Source: Scytolyngbya sp. HA4215-MV1 (GTDB lineage Bacteria > Cyanobacteriota > Cyanobacteriia > Leptolyngbyales > Leptolyngbyaceae). From it: 64,000 nt of DNA. The stretch is taken from positions 242,401 to 306,400 of the forward strand of contig JAHHIA010000002.1 in the NCBI GenBank assembly GCA_019359045.1, written 5' to 3'. Shown one piece after another: positions 54,096 to 64,000 of this stretch. The position numbers were made by a program, and so were the translations under genes. Each line of letters starts with the position of its first letter. Position 1 is the first letter of the stretch. Under the pieces are notes generated by a model, which was not told the DNA's origin, did no database searches, and worked only from the letters and a program-made list of their open reading frames with translations.

Positions 54096-54791
54096 ATGAA
54101 CATCAAACAGCGCCATCCTTGGGTTTTGACTGCTGAGGAAGCAACTGCAATTCAACAAGAATTGCGACAAGAAGTCGTGACTGAAGATCAGTTGGGAGCC
54201 GTGCAATTTGTGGCAGGGATGGATGTGGGCTTTGAGGCAGAGGGAAGCATTACTCGTGCTGCGATCGCGGTACTGCGGTTTCCCGATTTGCAATTCCATG
54301 AGCAAGCGATCGCGCGGCGTCCCACCACATTCCCGTATATTCCCGGCTATCTTTCGTTTCGCGAAGTGCCCACCGTGTTAGATGCGTTGGAGCAATTACA
54401 GACGATTCCAGATTTGCTGTTGTGCGATGGTCAGGGGATCGCTCATCCACGTCGGTTGGGGATTGCCTGCCATCTCGGCTTGTTGACCGATTTACCTGCG
54501 ATCGGCGTGGGAAAGTCGCGCTTGGTCGGTCGGCATGAGGATGTACCGGAGCAACGGGGTAGCTGGGTACCATTGATTCATCAAAAAGAAACGATTGGGG
54601 CAGTGTTGCGAACGCGCCCCGGTACCAAGCCGCTGTATATTTCCCCCGGTCATAAAATCAGCCTACTGACGGCGATCGAATATGTAATGAGTTGTACGAC
54701 TAAATATCGCCTACCCGAAACCACACGCTTTGCTCATAAATTGGCATCTGCCAAACCCGCTCAAAGCAACGGGCAACTGTCTATCTCATAA
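54096..54791 (+). CDS. nfi: Endonuclease V
   Basis: Endonuclease V cuts DNA next to deaminated adenine (inosine) and starts its repair. Motifs are AGMDVGF (metal-binding Asp), the PYIPGYLSFREVP wedge region, LLCDGQGIAHPRRLGIACHLG and VGVGKSRL-like (here IGVGKSRLVG). The 231-residue length is usual. It diverges from the kinase-receptor gene with a 100-base gap. Confidence 0.96.
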   Translation: MNIKQRHPWVLTAEEATAIQQELRQEVVTEDQLGAVQFVAGMDVGFEAEGSITRAAIAVLRFPDLQFHEQAIARRPTTFPYIPGYLSFREVPTVLDALEQLQTIPDLLLCDGQGIAHPRRLGIACHLGLLTDLPAIGVGKSRLVGRHEDVPEQRGSWVPLIHQKETIGAVLRTRPGTKPLYISPGHKISLLTAIEYVMSCTTKYRLPETTRFAHKLASAKPAQSNGQLSIS

Positions 54792-54794
54792 AAA

Positions 54795-54875
54795 GGCGTT
54801 GCTCAACAACGGGATGAAAATGATGCTGAATGCTTTGAAACCTCGTTCCAAATCACCCTGCTTTTTAGCAACGCC
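54795..54875. repeat. 80-bp dispersed repeat, copy B
   Basis: This copy starts GGCGTTGCTCAACAACGGG and ends TTTAGCAACGCC, matching copy A at 49387-49466 almost base for base. It lies directly after the nfi stop codon. Confidence 0.8.
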
Positions 54876-54884
54876 CATAAAAAA

Positions 54885-54908
54885 CCTCTCCCAATCATTG
54901 AGGAGAGG
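54885..54908 (-). terminator. Intrinsic terminator, leftward
   Basis: CCTCTCC (54885-54891) pairs with GGAGAGG (54902-54908). On the minus strand the stem is followed by TTTTTTAT. It would end transcription of the small leftward gene at 55013-55225 and possibly of nfi from the other side. Confidence 0.6.
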
Positions 54909-55012
54909 CTATTGTTCTGATCGAGACTGTCTCAAAAGACATGAAGATTTTGTCTATCCAGTAGCGACTTAACCTCGTCATCCTGCCTTAACAGCAACCA
55001 GCCTGACGATTT

Positions 55013-55225
55013 TTAATAACTATCGTCCCGTGTCACGGTAAGCCTGGCGAGGAGGCGATTGGCATCGTTGAGCCGATCGGCGATCGCCTGTCGCCAGCTT
55101 AAGCTCACTTCAGGATTGGCCAAAATTTCTTGAGCGAGTTCTCGATAAGATGCGTTTTTTACAGCATCTTCTTGATCCAGGAACTGGAGATTGGCATAGA
55201 CAGCTTGAGGAGAAATGACCGTCAT
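55013..55225 (-). CDS. Hypothetical protein, 70 aa
   Basis: I do not recognise a named family. ATG 55225 has an AAGGAAAG ribosome site upstream and gives a small, mostly helical protein (VISPQAVYANLQFLDQEDAV, then NPEVSLSWRQAIADRLNDAN). There is no membrane segment or signal. A longer frame up to 55288 lacks support. Confidence 0.6.
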   Translation of the reverse strand: MTVISPQAVYANLQFLDQEDAVKNASYRELAQEILANPEVSLSWRQAIADRLNDANRLLARLTVTRDDSY

Positions 55226-56069
55226 ATTTCTTTCCTTGTAAAGTGCTGGAATTGTAGCGCTGGCAGCATCAAGTGCTCGAATTGCCAAGCGATTGATTCC
55301 GTACAGGACTCAAATGGTAAAAACTCAGACAACACACCACGGGAGCGATATGAAACCATGATCGTCAATAAATCGGGAAATTGCTTGTCTTCCGTCACAG
55401 TTTTTGTGAGTTCTTTACAGTAATTGAAAATTCAGTCAATTTTCTATTTACAAATCTAGGCTCTATTTGATTTACAATGGGTGCTCTGATTTTTTCGTCT
55501 TTGCGCTCCACCCACGTTCTGGAGAAGATTGCCTATCCCGGATTGCCTGCCACCTTAGAAAAAAGACTTGCGTCTTGACGATCGGTCTCTATTCTGAGGA
55601 GATGTATTGCTGGAAATCGCCTCAAATGCGGTATTGAAGTAAATTTCCAGGGATCTCTCTCAAATTGGACACAAATCCCTCACAAACCACAAACCAATCG
55701 AAACATTTCAGGCATAGAAAAACTTCTTTTTTCTGGTCGAAGCAGAATCTCAAACCCATCAAATAAGAATTCATCAAAAACAAAAAGTAATGAAAGATAC
55801 GCTTGCCAAATTGACTTATATAAATTCTTGTAAAGATCTGACAAATAGTCTCTCCTCCTAGATTGTGAGTCACACACATTGCAAAATTGGGCACTAGAAA
55901 GTGCTGATTTTTTGAGATAATGTCAGGACTTTCAGGCTGAGATCTGAGAATTTCCTTAAGACCTGAGACCTGACGGATTCTTTATTAGAGAATCCACTTT
56001 AGCTAGAGTGAAACATCAGTTTCCTAGGCTCTAGATGACCCTTTTTTCTGGTACTGTCGGGGCATCAAA
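55226..56069. other. Long (about 840-base) region upstream of gltB without recognised genes
   Basis: The bases between the small protein and gltB are AT-rich and hold only weak frames, the longest being a leftward one at 55622-55894 with unlikely composition. No clear NtcA site of the GTA-N8-TAC form was found when scanning by eye. Whether the region hides an RNA is undecided. Confidence 0.4.
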
Positions 56070-59000
56070 ATGAACAGCAACGGACTGCCATCCCAACAAG
56101 GTCTTTACGATCCACAATTTGAGCACGATGCCTGTGGTGTCGGTTTTATCGTGCATATGAAGGGCGAAAAATCCCACGGTATTGTGGAGCAAGCGCTGAC
56201 CATTCTGGTGAATCTCGATCATCGGGGTGCGTGTGGCTGCGAAACGAATACGGGGGATGGCGCAGGCATTTTGATGCAGGTGCCCCATCAGTTTTTTCAA
56301 AAAGTCACGGCAACCCTTGGCTTTGTGCTACCAGAGGCGGGACAGTATGGCGTCGGCATGATTTATTCTGCGCCAGATGAGTCAATTCGGGAAAAGAGTC
56401 GCCACATTTTTGAGCAAGTGGTGATAGAGGAAGGGTTACAGGTTCTGGGCTGGCGCGATGTACCCAAAGATAATTCCATGATCGGCGATACTGCTAAAGC
56501 CAGTGAGCCATTTATGGAGCAAGTGTTCATTCAACGTACGGCAGGGCTGGACGATTTGGCATTTGAACGCAAGCTCTATATCATTCGCAAACGGGCACAT
56601 ACGGCAATTCGAGCTTCCCAAATTAATCCTTATTGGTATCCTTCTAGTTTGTCGGGGCGGACGATCGTCTACAAAGGCATGTTAATGCCTGTGCAGGTGG
56701 GGCAATACTATCCCGATCTCCAAGATCCCGATATGCAGAGTGCGCTGGCGTTGGTGCATTCCCGCTTTAGTACCAATACCTTCCCTAGTTGGGAGCGATC
56801 GCACCCCTACCGCTACATTGCTCATAATGGCGAGATCAACACCTTGCGCGGCAACATCAACTGGATGCACGCTCGCCAGTCGCTGTTTGAGTCGGACTTG
56901 TTTGGCGAGGACATGAAAAAGGCGCAGCCTGTGATCAATGTAGATGGCAGCGACTCGCTGATCTTCGACAATGCTCTAGAGTTGCTGACCCTGGCAGGAC
57001 GATCGTTGCCCCACGCGATGATGATGATGATCCCAGAACCCTGGACGGCGCATGAGTCCATGAGTGAGGAGAAAAAAGCATTCTATGAGTATCATGCTTG
57101 CTTAATGGAACCCTGGGATGGTCCTGCGTCGATCGCCTTTACGGATGGCACAGTCATGGGGGCGGTGCTCGATCGCAACGGTTTACGTCCCTCCCGCTAC
57201 TACGTTACCAAAGATGACCTGGTGATCATGGCATCGGAGGCAGGAGTACTCCCGATTGAGCCAGAACGAGTAGCGTTCAAGGGTCGCCTGCAACCGGGCA
57301 GAATGTTCCTGGTCAATATGGCTGAAGGGCGTATTATTGCCGATGAAGAAATCAAGCACACCATTGCCTCTGCCCATCCCTACCGCGAGTGGCTCGATCA
57401 ACATTTGGTCGATTTAGCCAATTTGAAAGACGTTCCTGTTCACTCCGAATCAGGCAATGGCTCGACCCCGACAACGGTCGAACCCCTTCCCCTGATCCAG
57501 CGACAGATGGCGTTTGGCTATACCTTTGAGGAAGTGCGCCTCTTGTTGACTCCCATGGCACGCGATGGGGTAGAGGCGGTTGGCGCGATGGGTTCAGATA
57601 CCCCCTTGTCGGTGCTGTCCGATCGTCCCAAACTCCTTTACGAATATTTCCAACAACTCTTTGCTCAGGTCACAAATCCCCCGATCGACTCGATCCGCGA
57701 AGAAATCATCACCTCTGCGCTGACCACGATCGGTGCTGAGCGCAATCTGCTTAAACCTGAACCCGAAAGCTGCCACCTGATCAAGCTAGCAACCCCAATT
57801 CTCAGCAATGCCGAACTAGCAAAACTGAAACATGTTTCGGAAGAGGGATTCAAGGCATTAACGCTGCCAATCGTGTTTGATCCCCAGTGGGGGGCTCAGG
57901 GTCTGGAGACAGCCATGCAGGAGATTTTTCCCAGGGCTGATCAGGCGATCGAGGCAGGCGTGAGTCTGTTGGTATTGAGCGATCGAGGTATTGATCGCAA
58001 CCATGCGCCGATTCCAGCGCTGCTGGCCGTGTCGGGGCTGCATCATCACCTCATTCGGGCAGGTACCCGTACTCGTGTGGGCATTGTACTGGAGTCGGGC
58101 GAACCCCGCGAAGTCCACCACTATGCGTTGTTGATTGGTTACGGTTGCGGAGCCATCAATCCCTACCTCGCCTTCGAGACACTGGGTGACATGATCCACG
58201 AAGGCTTATTGCTGAATGTGGATTTCAAAACGGCTTGCAAGAATTACATCAAAGCTGCCACCAAAGGGGTGATTAAAGTTGCCTCCAAAATTGGTATCTC
58301 GACCCTACAAAGCTATCGAGGCGCGCAGATTTTTGAAGCCGTGGGCTTAAATCGATCGGTGATTGACCAATACTTTAGCTGGACTGCCTCTCGGATTGAA
58401 GGGGTTGGGCTGGAGGTGATCGCTCAGGAAGCAATTTTGCGCCATCGTCATGCCTTCCCCGATCGTCCCAGCAATGGACACACGCTGGATGTGGGCGGTG
58501 AGTATCAATGGCGCAAAGAAGGGGAAGCCCACCTGTTTAGTCCCCAAACGATTCACACGTTACAACGGGCAGTGCGGGAAGGCAGCTACGATCTTTACAA
58601 ACAATATGCTGCCCTGGTGAATGAGCAGAACCAGAAGTACTTTACCCTGCGAGGATTACTAGAATTCAAGCCACGTCCCCCTGTCCCGATTGAGGAAGTG
58701 GAGTCAATCGAGTCGATCATGAAGCGCTTTAAGACGGGCGCGATGAGCTATGGCTCCATTTCGAAAGAAGCGCATGAGTCCCTTGCGATCGCCATGAACC
58801 GGATTGGGGGCAAATCCAATACGGGTGAAGGGGGCGAAGATCCCGATCGCTACACTTGGACAAATGACCAGGGCGACTCCAAAAACAGCGCCATCAAACA
58901 AGTCGCGTCGGGTCGCTTTGGTGTCACCAGTCTCTATCTCTCTCAGGCAAAAGAGATCCAGATCAAAATGGCGCAAGGTGCCAAGCCCGGTGAAGGTGGA

Positions 59001-60683
59001 CAACTCCCCGGTAAAAAGGTCTATCCCTGGATTGCCAAAGTGCGCCATTCTACGCCCGGTGTGGGCTTGATCTCACCGCCGCCCCACCACGATATTTACT
59101 CGATCGAAGATCTGGCAGAACTCATCCATGACTTAAAGAATGCCAACCGCAAAGCGCGGATTAGCGTCAAGCTGGTGTCTGAGGTGGGTGTGGGAACGAT
59201 CGCCGCTGGCGTTTCCAAAGCTCATGCTGATGTCGTGCTGATCTCTGGCTACGACGGTGGAACAGGCGCGTCTCCCCAAACTTCCATTAAACACGCAGGC
59301 TTGCCCTGGGAGTTGGGCGTTGCCGAAACCCACCAAACTCTGGTACTCAACAATCTGCGCAGCCGCATTGTGGTTGAGACCGATGGGCAAATGAAAACGG
59401 GTCGAGATGTCGTAGTCGCAGCCCTGCTAGGAGCAGAAGAATTTGGCTTTGCGACTGCCCCATTAGTGACGCTGGGCTGTATTATGATGCGCGTTTGCCA
59501 TCTGAACACCTGCCCCGTCGGCGTTGCCACTCAAGATCCCCAACTGCGGGCAAAATTTACTGGCGATCCCGCCCACACGGTCAACTTTATGACCTTTATC
59601 GCACAGGAAGTGCGTGAGTTAATGGCACAACTCGGTTTCCGCACCCTGAATGAAATGGTGGGTCGTACCGATGTCCTGGAACCGAAACAGGCGATCGACC
59701 ATTGGAAAGCCAAAGGTCTCGATTTCTCTAAAATCCTCTACCAGCCTGAAGTGGGCGATAAGGTTGGACGCTATTGCCAGATTCCCCAAGACCACGGTTT
59801 AGAAAAATCTCTTGACGTGACGGTGTTGCTCGATCTGTGCCAACCTGCGATCGAGCGTGGCGAAAAAGTCAAAGCAACTCTCCCCATTAAAAACGTCAAC
59901 CGTGTAGTTGGCACCATTCTCGGCAACGAAATCACCCAACGTCATTGGGAAGGGTTACCAGAAGATACCGTGCAGCTTCACTTCCAGGGCAGTGCTGGAC
60001 AAAGCTTTGGCGCATTTGTTCCCAAAGGCGTCACGCTGGAATTGGAAGGTGATGCCAACGACTACTTGGGCAAAGGTCTCAGTGGTGGCAAACTGATCCT
60101 CTATCCTCCACACAATTCTACTTTTGTCGCCGAAGAAAACATCATCGCAGGCAACGTAGCGTTCTATGGTGCTACCAGTGGTGAAGCTTACATTCGAGGC
60201 ATGGCAGGTGAACGCTTCTGTGTCCGCAACTCCGGAGTGAATGCGGTGGTGGAAGGACTGGGCGATCACGGCTGTGAATACATGACCGGAGGCAAAGTTG
60301 TGGTCTTAGGCGTTGCCGGACGCAACTTTGCTGCAGGGATGAGTGGTGGTATTGCCTACATTTTGGATGAGGCTGGTGATTTTGCGACCCGATGCAATAT
60401 GCAGATGGTGGCGCTAGAAAAACTGGAAGATGCTGAAGAAATCAATGATCTTTACCAGATGATCCAGCGGCATGTGGACTATACGGGTAGCCAGAAAGGC
60501 AGGACTGTCCTGGCTCAATGGCAAGACAAAGTAACCCAGTTTGTCAAAGTCATGCCGAAGGATTACAAACGGGTGCTTCAAGCGATTGCGGCGGCGATCG
60601 CCTCCGGTCTCAGTGGCGACGATGCCCTCAGCGCTGCCTTTGAAGAGAACGCTCGCGACGTTGCCCGCATTGGCGGTAGTTAA
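56070..60683 (+). CDS. gltB: Glutamate synthase large subunit GltB
   Basis: GltB transfers the amide of glutamine to 2-oxoglutarate, giving two glutamates, in the main nitrogen-assimilation route. The leader ends before Cys22 (HDACGVGF), the N-terminal nucleophile. FMN-binding and synthase parts follow ([64 protein letters not shown]). The [3Fe-4S] cysteines are in [17 protein letters not shown]. The C-terminal beta-helix is seen as GDYLGKG-like and GGKVVVLG repeats. The 1537-residue length is standard. gltD, 1.8 kb downstream, suggests the NADPH-type enzyme. Confidence 0.98.
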   Translation: MNSNGLPSQQGLYDPQFEHDACGVGFIVHMKGEKSHGIVEQALTILVNLDHRGACGCETNTGDGAGILMQVPHQFFQKVTATLGFVLPEAGQYGVGMIYSAPDESIREKSRHIFEQVVIEEGLQVLGWRDVPKDNSMIGDTAKASEPFMEQVFIQRTAGLDDLAFERKLYIIRKRAHTAIRASQINPYWYPSSLSGRTIVYKGMLMPVQVGQYYPDLQDPDMQSALALVHSRFSTNTFPSWERSHPYRYIAHNGEINTLRGNINWMHARQSLFESDLFGEDMKKAQPVINVDGSDSLIFDNALELLTLAGRSLPHAMMMMIPEPWTAHESMSEEKKAFYEYHACLMEPWDGPASIAFTDGTVMGAVLDRNGLRPSRYYVTKDDLVIMASEAGVLPIEPERVAFKGRLQPGRMFLVNMAEGRIIADEEIKHTIASAHPYREWLDQHLVDLANLKDVPVHSESGNGSTPTTVEPLPLIQRQMAFGYTFEEVRLLLTPMARDGVEAVGAMGSDTPLSVLSDRPKLLYEYFQQLFAQVTNPPIDSIREEIITSALTTIGAERNLLKPEPESCHLIKLATPILSNAELAKLKHVSEEGFKALTLPIVFDPQWGAQGLETAMQEIFPRADQAIEAGVSLLVLSDRGIDRNHAPIPALLAVSGLHHHLIRAGTRTRVGIVLESGEPREVHHYALLIGYGCGAINPYLAFETLGDMIHEGLLLNVDFKTACKNYIKAATKGVIKVASKIGISTLQSYRGAQIFEAVGLNRSVIDQYFSWTASRIEGVGLEVIAQEAILRHRHAFPDRPSNGHTLDVGGEYQWRKEGEAHLFSPQTIHTLQRAVREGSYDLYKQYAALVNEQNQKYFTLRGLLEFKPRPPVPIEEVESIESIMKRFKTGAMSYGSISKEAHESLAIAMNRIGGKSNTGEGGEDPDRYTWTNDQGDSKNSAIKQVASGRFGVTSLYLSQAKEIQIKMAQGAKPGEGGQLPGKKVYPWIAKVRHSTPGVGLISPPPHHDIYSIEDLAELIHDLKNANRKARISVKLVSEVGVGTIAAGVSKAHADVVLISGYDGGTGASPQTSIKHAGLPWELGVAETHQTLVLNNLRSRIVVETDGQMKTGRDVVVAALLGAEEFGFATAPLVTLGCIMMRVCHLNTCPVGVATQDPQLRAKFTGDPAHTVNFMTFIAQEVRELMAQLGFRTLNEMVGRTDVLEPKQAIDHWKAKGLDFSKILYQPEVGDKVGRYCQIPQDHGLEKSLDVTVLLDLCQPAIERGEKVKATLPIKNVNRVVGTILGNEITQRHWEGLPEDTVQLHFQGSAGQSFGAFVPKGVTLELEGDANDYLGKGLSGGKLILYPPHNSTFVAEENIIAGNVAFYGATSGEAYIRGMAGERFCVRNSGVNAVVEGLGDHGCEYMTGGKVVVLGVAGRNFAAGMSGGIAYILDEAGDFATRCNMQMVALEKLEDAEEINDLYQMIQRHVDYTGSQKGRTVLAQWQDKVTQFVKVMPKDYKRVLQAIAAAIASGLSGDDALSAAFEENARDVARIGGS

Positions 60684-60727
60684 TGTCCCCCGACGGGTGG
60701 GCACTACCCACCTGACTACTTCTGGGG

Positions 60728-60793
60728 GATGGCTATGCGATCGAGTGGGCTGATTTAGATGAGCATATTGGCGTTGAAGGTGCTAGCAGGTAG
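60728..60793 (+). pseudogene. C-terminal remnant of a DUF2442-like protein
   Basis: The short frame DGYAIEWADLDEHIGVEG ends in TAG at 60791. It matches the C-terminal end of DUF2442 proteins (…DGYgIhWPdLDEdisVegLL…), small proteins often seen with toxin-antitoxin-like partners. The N-terminal part is missing, so it is a remnant. Confidence 0.6.
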
Positions 60794-60914
60794 GCGCAGT
60801 GGCGAAAGCCAACAGTCGTTTTCACAGTGTTTAGAAACGCGAAATACTTATACCGATTTAAATTGAGGTTACGGCAGATGAATTGCTGGAATGCTCGGTC
60901 AGCAGCACTTCTAC

Positions 60915-60945
60915 AATCCAAAATCGCAAATCCAAAATCCAAAAT
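60915..60945. repeat. ATCCAAA direct repeats
   Basis: Three imperfect copies of ATCCAAAA occur in a row within the gltB downstream region, next to a solo ATACCGATTTAAATTGA sequence related to the MITE-like ends at 49191. Confidence 0.55.
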
Positions 60946-61082
60946 GGTATTAAATCCACCAGACTGTAGGTTAGGTTGAGGCACGAAACCCAACGCCTTA
61001 TTCCATTTATGAAATTGTTATGGTGCTTAGTCATCGATGGGGACGGTATTTCAAAATACACTGCTAGTTTCTACGGTTCTTC

Positions 61083-61865
61083 ATGATGCGAGAGTTTCTT
61101 GAAATGTACAATCAAGCCATCAACTTAGATGACAAGTCTTACAACAAATATTTTCCTCAAGGAAGAGGACGCTCTGATTTCTTGTTGTTCGATGATCAAG
61201 TTGTCTGCGAGTTTAAAGAGGTTCAAAATATCCAGATTCCAAATAAGGTGGAGAAAATATCTAAAAAAGAAAAACTTTCGGAGCAAAACTTGAAGCGAGA
61301 TCTATATAACTCAATTGAGAATGCTCTGAGCAAAGCCAACAAGCAAATACAGGATACTAAAATAGCTCTAAGTCTTCCAGATGCTCTAGGTCTAATTATT
61401 CTAGAAAATCAGATAGCTAGTGATCTTTCTGTACTATCTCTCATAGATGCAGCAAATAGAAAAATGATGATTCCTGAAGGTTTAATACATACCGATTGTG
61501 TTTTATGCCTAGATTTTGTCAATACGTTTTCTGGGGCAGACAGCGAGCCTGTTAGACCTGCACAAGCGGTTTCACGAAATACTGTGTCAGCAGCAAAACT
61601 AAGCAATCTTTTGAGTCAGTTAATGAAAGATTTTTTTGAGTACTCAGAAACCCCACTTTTTGAAGATTGGGTCATCGAGAAAGGCGATCAAGATTGGTTT
61701 ACTGATGTAAGTGGTAAGTACAAATCCTATGCTGCAAAAGTGGATTATAAATCATCTGGCGTGAAGGATGAAGACAGTTGGATACAGCGAGTAACCCAAT
61801 TCTTAAATCAATGGTGGTGGGTTATTCCTTTACCGTTTATTTGTTACGACTGGTTTATACGCTAG
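61083..61865 (+). CDS. Hypothetical protein with a PD-(D/E)XK-like N-terminal motif
   Basis: I do not recognise the family. The 260-residue protein has an early stretch SDFLLFDDQVVCEFKEVQ, in which the spacing of an Asp and a Glu-x-Lys recalls PD-(D/E)XK nucleases. A helical middle (AKLSNLLSQLMKDFFEYS) follows, and a C-terminal hydrophobic segment (WWWVIPLPFICYDWFI) may be a membrane anchor. The gene is AT-richer than gltB and gltD on either side, which suggests recent arrival. ATG ATG at 61083/61086 are both possible starts. Confidence 0.55.
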   Translation: MMREFLEMYNQAINLDDKSYNKYFPQGRGRSDFLLFDDQVVCEFKEVQNIQIPNKVEKISKKEKLSEQNLKRDLYNSIENALSKANKQIQDTKIALSLPDALGLIILENQIASDLSVLSLIDAANRKMMIPEGLIHTDCVLCLDFVNTFSGADSEPVRPAQAVSRNTVSAAKLSNLLSQLMKDFFEYSETPLFEDWVIEKGDQDWFTDVSGKYKSYAAKVDYKSSGVKDEDSWIQRVTQFLNQWWWVIPLPFICYDWFIR

Positions 61866-61953
61866 CAAGCGATCTTGCCATAACAATTCAAATGCAGCGG
61901 ACGGTTGAGAGGCATTGGTGCTGGGTTTCAAGCTTTTTCACCGCTGCTGATTT

Positions 61954-62158
61954 GAGCCGATAAAGCTCAATGAATTAACTGAGGCTATAGAAGATAGAAA
62001 AAACGAGTATGGCACTTTTTATCGAATTGAAGGGGAACTTGTGGGAAGCAATGAGATCAGTTTGTCAGTCACGTTGATTTGGCTACAGCGCCAGAAAGAT
62101 AGCAAATTTCAGCTTGTGACGCCCAAACCTCTTAAGGAGTCTCGCCATGACACCTGAG
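61954..62158 (+). pseudogene. Remnant of a DUF6883-like small protein
   Basis: Between two stop codons a frame reads LNELTEAIEDRKNEYGTFYR, then ISLSVTLIWLQRQKDSKFQL, with no ATG. It resembles DUF6883 proteins, which occur next to DUF4926 proteins, and a DUF4926 gene follows with a 4-base-scale overlap. The 5' part is missing. The match is from memory and should be treated as tentative. Confidence 0.5.
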
Positions 62159-62395
62159 TTATATCAAGAAGTTGCACTGACTCGTGACTTACCAGAAGAA
62201 CAACTCAAGGCAGGCGACATCGCAGTGTTAATTGATTTTATTCCCCGTCCTTCTGGCGGTGAGTTGGGGTGTGTGCTAGAGGTCTTTAACGCGGTAGGCA
62301 AAACCATCGCCGTTGTGACTGTCCCCATTTCTGCGATTTCAGTCTTACGATCTGACGAAATTTTGACTGTGCGATCGTTAACACCCACCAATTAA
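62147..62395 (+). CDS. DUF4926 family small protein
   Basis: The 82-residue protein fits DUF4926: ELYQEVALTRDLPEEQLKAG, GDIAVLIDFI, GCVLEVFNA and VTVPISAISVLRSDE. Members look like small beta-rich SH3-type proteins and are often the partners of DUF6883 proteins, perhaps as antitoxins. An AAGGAG site precedes the ATG. It overlaps the end of the DUF6883-like remnant and lies 50 bases before gltD. Confidence 0.75.
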   Translation: MTPELYQEVALTRDLPEEQLKAGDIAVLIDFIPRPSGGELGCVLEVFNAVGKTIAVVTVPISAISVLRSDEILTVRSLTPTN

Positions 62396-62445
62396 CACAG
62401 CGTCATTCCACCCATCAAAGCACTTTTTATTTCTGAGACAGAACT

Positions 62446-63933
62446 ATGGGAAAACCAACTGGCTTTATTGAATTCCTCCGCGAAGCCCCCTCCGAACTGG
62501 AACCGATCGATCGCATCCGCAACTGGGACGAATTCCATCTACCCATGCCGGAAGCCAAACTTCGCAACCAGGGCGCGCGATGCATGGACTGCGGCACTCC
62601 GTTTTGCCACACTGGCACGCTCATCAGCGGTATGGCAAGTGGTTGTCCCATCAACAACTTGATCCCCGAATGGAATGACCTGGTCTATCGCGGACTGTGG
62701 AAAGAAGCCCTCGATCGTCTGCACAAAACCAACAACTTCCCTGAATTTACGGGACGGGTTTGCCCCGCTCCCTGCGAAGGCTCCTGTGTTCTAGGCATTA
62801 CCAACCCGCCAGTCACTATCAAAAATCTGGAATACTCCATCATCGAAAAAGGCTGGGAAGAAGGCTGGATTACGCCCCATCCCCCCACCCAACGCACGGG
62901 CAAAAAAATTGCCATCGTGGGTTCTGGCCCTGCCGGCATCTCGGCGGCGGCACAGTTAAACACGGTTGGGCACTCGGTCACCGTGTTTGAACGCGCCGAT
63001 CGTCCCGGTGGTCTGCTGATGTACGGTATCCCCAACATGAAGCTCGACAAAGAAGCCGTCGTCTTGCGTCGCCTCAATATTCTGGAAGCAGAAGGGGTCA
63101 AATTCATTTGCAATACTGAAGTAGGCAAGGATCTTCCTGCCGAAAATTTGCTTAAAGAGTTTGATGCGGTGCTGCTCTGCACCGGAGCGACTCGCCCACG
63201 CGACTTACCGATCGCCGGACGCGAACTCAAAGGCATCCACTTTGCTATGGACTTTCTCACTGCCAACACCCAGGCAATTTTGGATAAACAACCGAATGGC
63301 AACTTCATCAATGCGGCAGGCAAAGATGTCGTCATCATCGGTGGTGGCGATACCGGAACGGACTGTGTCGGCACGTCCATTCGCCACGGTTGCAAGAGCC
63401 TGGTGCAACTAGAAATCATGCCCAAACCGCCACTCGAACGTGCTACCAACAACCCCTGGCCCGAATGGCCCAAGGTCTACAAGATGGACTACGGGCAAGA
63501 AGAAGCTGCTGCTAAGTTTGGCGGCGATCCCCGGGTTTACCTCACCACTGCTACCCAGTTTGAGTCCGACGAACTGGGGCAGGTCAAAGCCGTTCATACC
63601 GTGGAAGTAGAGTGGCAGAAAAACGAGAAAGGTCAATTTATTCCTCAACCGATTCCAGGCACAGAGAAAGTGCTTCCAGCTCAGTTGGTTCTACTGGCAA
63701 TGGGCTTTTTGGGACCCGAACAACCTTTACTGGATGCCCTCGGCATTGAGCGCGATCCCCGCAGCAACGTCAAAGCTGACTACGGCAAATATTCCACCAG
63801 CATCTCCGGTGTGTTTGCTGCTGGAGACTGCCGTCGGGGGCAAAGCCTGGTGGTGTGGGCATTCAATGAGGGACGAGGTGCAGCCCGTGAATGCGATCGC
63901 TACTTGATGGGTAGCACAGATTTACCGGGTTAA
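62446..63933 (+). CDS. gltD: Glutamate synthase small subunit GltD
   Basis: GltD passes electrons from NAD(P)H via FAD and two [4Fe-4S] clusters to GltB. The N-terminal cysteines are in CMDCGTPFC and [10 protein letters not shown]. The FAD site is [17 protein letters not shown] and the NAD(P) site is [37 protein letters not shown] closes the protein. The 495-residue length is normal. Its separation from gltB by accessory genes suggests a promoter of its own. Confidence 0.97.
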   Translation: MGKPTGFIEFLREAPSELEPIDRIRNWDEFHLPMPEAKLRNQGARCMDCGTPFCHTGTLISGMASGCPINNLIPEWNDLVYRGLWKEALDRLHKTNNFPEFTGRVCPAPCEGSCVLGITNPPVTIKNLEYSIIEKGWEEGWITPHPPTQRTGKKIAIVGSGPAGISAAAQLNTVGHSVTVFERADRPGGLLMYGIPNMKLDKEAVVLRRLNILEAEGVKFICNTEVGKDLPAENLLKEFDAVLLCTGATRPRDLPIAGRELKGIHFAMDFLTANTQAILDKQPNGNFINAAGKDVVIIGGGDTGTDCVGTSIRHGCKSLVQLEIMPKPPLERATNNPWPEWPKVYKMDYGQEEAAAKFGGDPRVYLTTATQFESDELGQVKAVHTVEVEWQKNEKGQFIPQPIPGTEKVLPAQLVLLAMGFLGPEQPLLDALGIERDPRSNVKADYGKYSTSISGVFAAGDCRRGQSLVVWAFNEGRGAARECDRYLMGSTDLPG

Positions 63934-64000
63934 ATTTTGACATTCTCTCGATAGAAAAATTTGGCTTGCCAATTGTACAGTTCAACCACTTTGCCTGCCT

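Noticed and set aside
55622-55894. Leftward 90-codon frame in the gltB upstream region
   Set aside because: It is Phe- and Cys-rich with no ribosome site, as expected for AT-rich non-coding DNA.
55300-56069. NtcA-type site upstream of gltB
   Set aside because: The nearest candidate (GTGAGTTCTTTAC near 55406) has the wrong spacing and half-site, so it was not reported as a site.
1-64000. tRNA and rRNA genes
   Set aside because: Scanning the gaps by eye gave no cloverleaf or rRNA-like sequence; a dedicated search tool could still find one that I missed.

Overview
The window comes from a cyanobacterial chromosome. Evidence: the HIP1 palindrome GCGATCGC and its variants are everywhere; there are chlorophyll, heme and bilin enzymes; there are stand-alone orange-carotenoid-protein modules (HCP and CTDH); and several proteins belong to families largely confined to cyanobacteria (DUF3153, DUF3370, a 59-residue conserved small protein). 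Gene order is loose, with short operons, many convergent pairs and decayed genes, as in large-genome filamentous or unicellular cyanobacteria. No rRNA, tRNA, CRISPR array, intact transposase or prophage was recognised.

Layout. 1-5.8 kb: the 3' part of a TldE/PmbA-like gene, a DUF3153 lipoprotein, an FHA protein, a glycosyltransferase-like protein and Der GTPase. 6-18.9 kb: a housekeeping block (isopentenyl-diphosphate isomerase, PyrR, CobD, an Rrf2 regulator, the OCP C-terminal-domain homologue, QueG, a degenerate histidine-kinase-like protein, PurF, PurL) interrupted by two decayed Uma2 genes. 18.6-27.6 kb: a 59-aa protein, DUF3370, a MidA-type methyltransferase, RlpA, PurM with an overlapping aminotransferase, a secreted protein and a methyltransferase.

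27.6-36.6 kb is the most interesting part: a low-oxygen tetrapyrrole cluster. A second-type aerobic cyclase (AcsF/ChlA) is read rightward. Heme oxygenase, HemN, a BchE/ChlE-like radical SAM cyclase and a fatty acid desaturase are read leftward from the same intergenic region. That region holds two AT-rich palindromes resembling operators of a MarR-type regulator such as ChlR. A third, closely similar box stands upstream of a neighbouring phosphodiesterase/phosphatase-superfamily gene and may add it to the regulon. The BchE-like protein carries a C-terminal response-regulator receiver domain with its phosphorylation residues present, so the oxygen-independent cyclase may be under signal control at the protein level.

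36.9-48.2 kb: DUF4870, a third decayed Uma2 gene, an exported FAD oxidoreductase, a dynamin-like GTPase, prepilin peptidase, a membrane-anchored pentapeptide-repeat protein and DNA polymerase I. 48.4-55.2 kb: helical carotenoid protein, MITE-like repeats, a FadL-type outer-membrane protein, a Ser/Thr kinase fused through a membrane segment to an amino-acid-type periplasmic binding domain, and endonuclease V. 56-64 kb: glutamate synthase gltB and gltD, separated by an AT-richer accessory insert with a PD-(D/E)XK-like gene and remnants of small accessory gene families (DUF2442, DUF6883, DUF4926).
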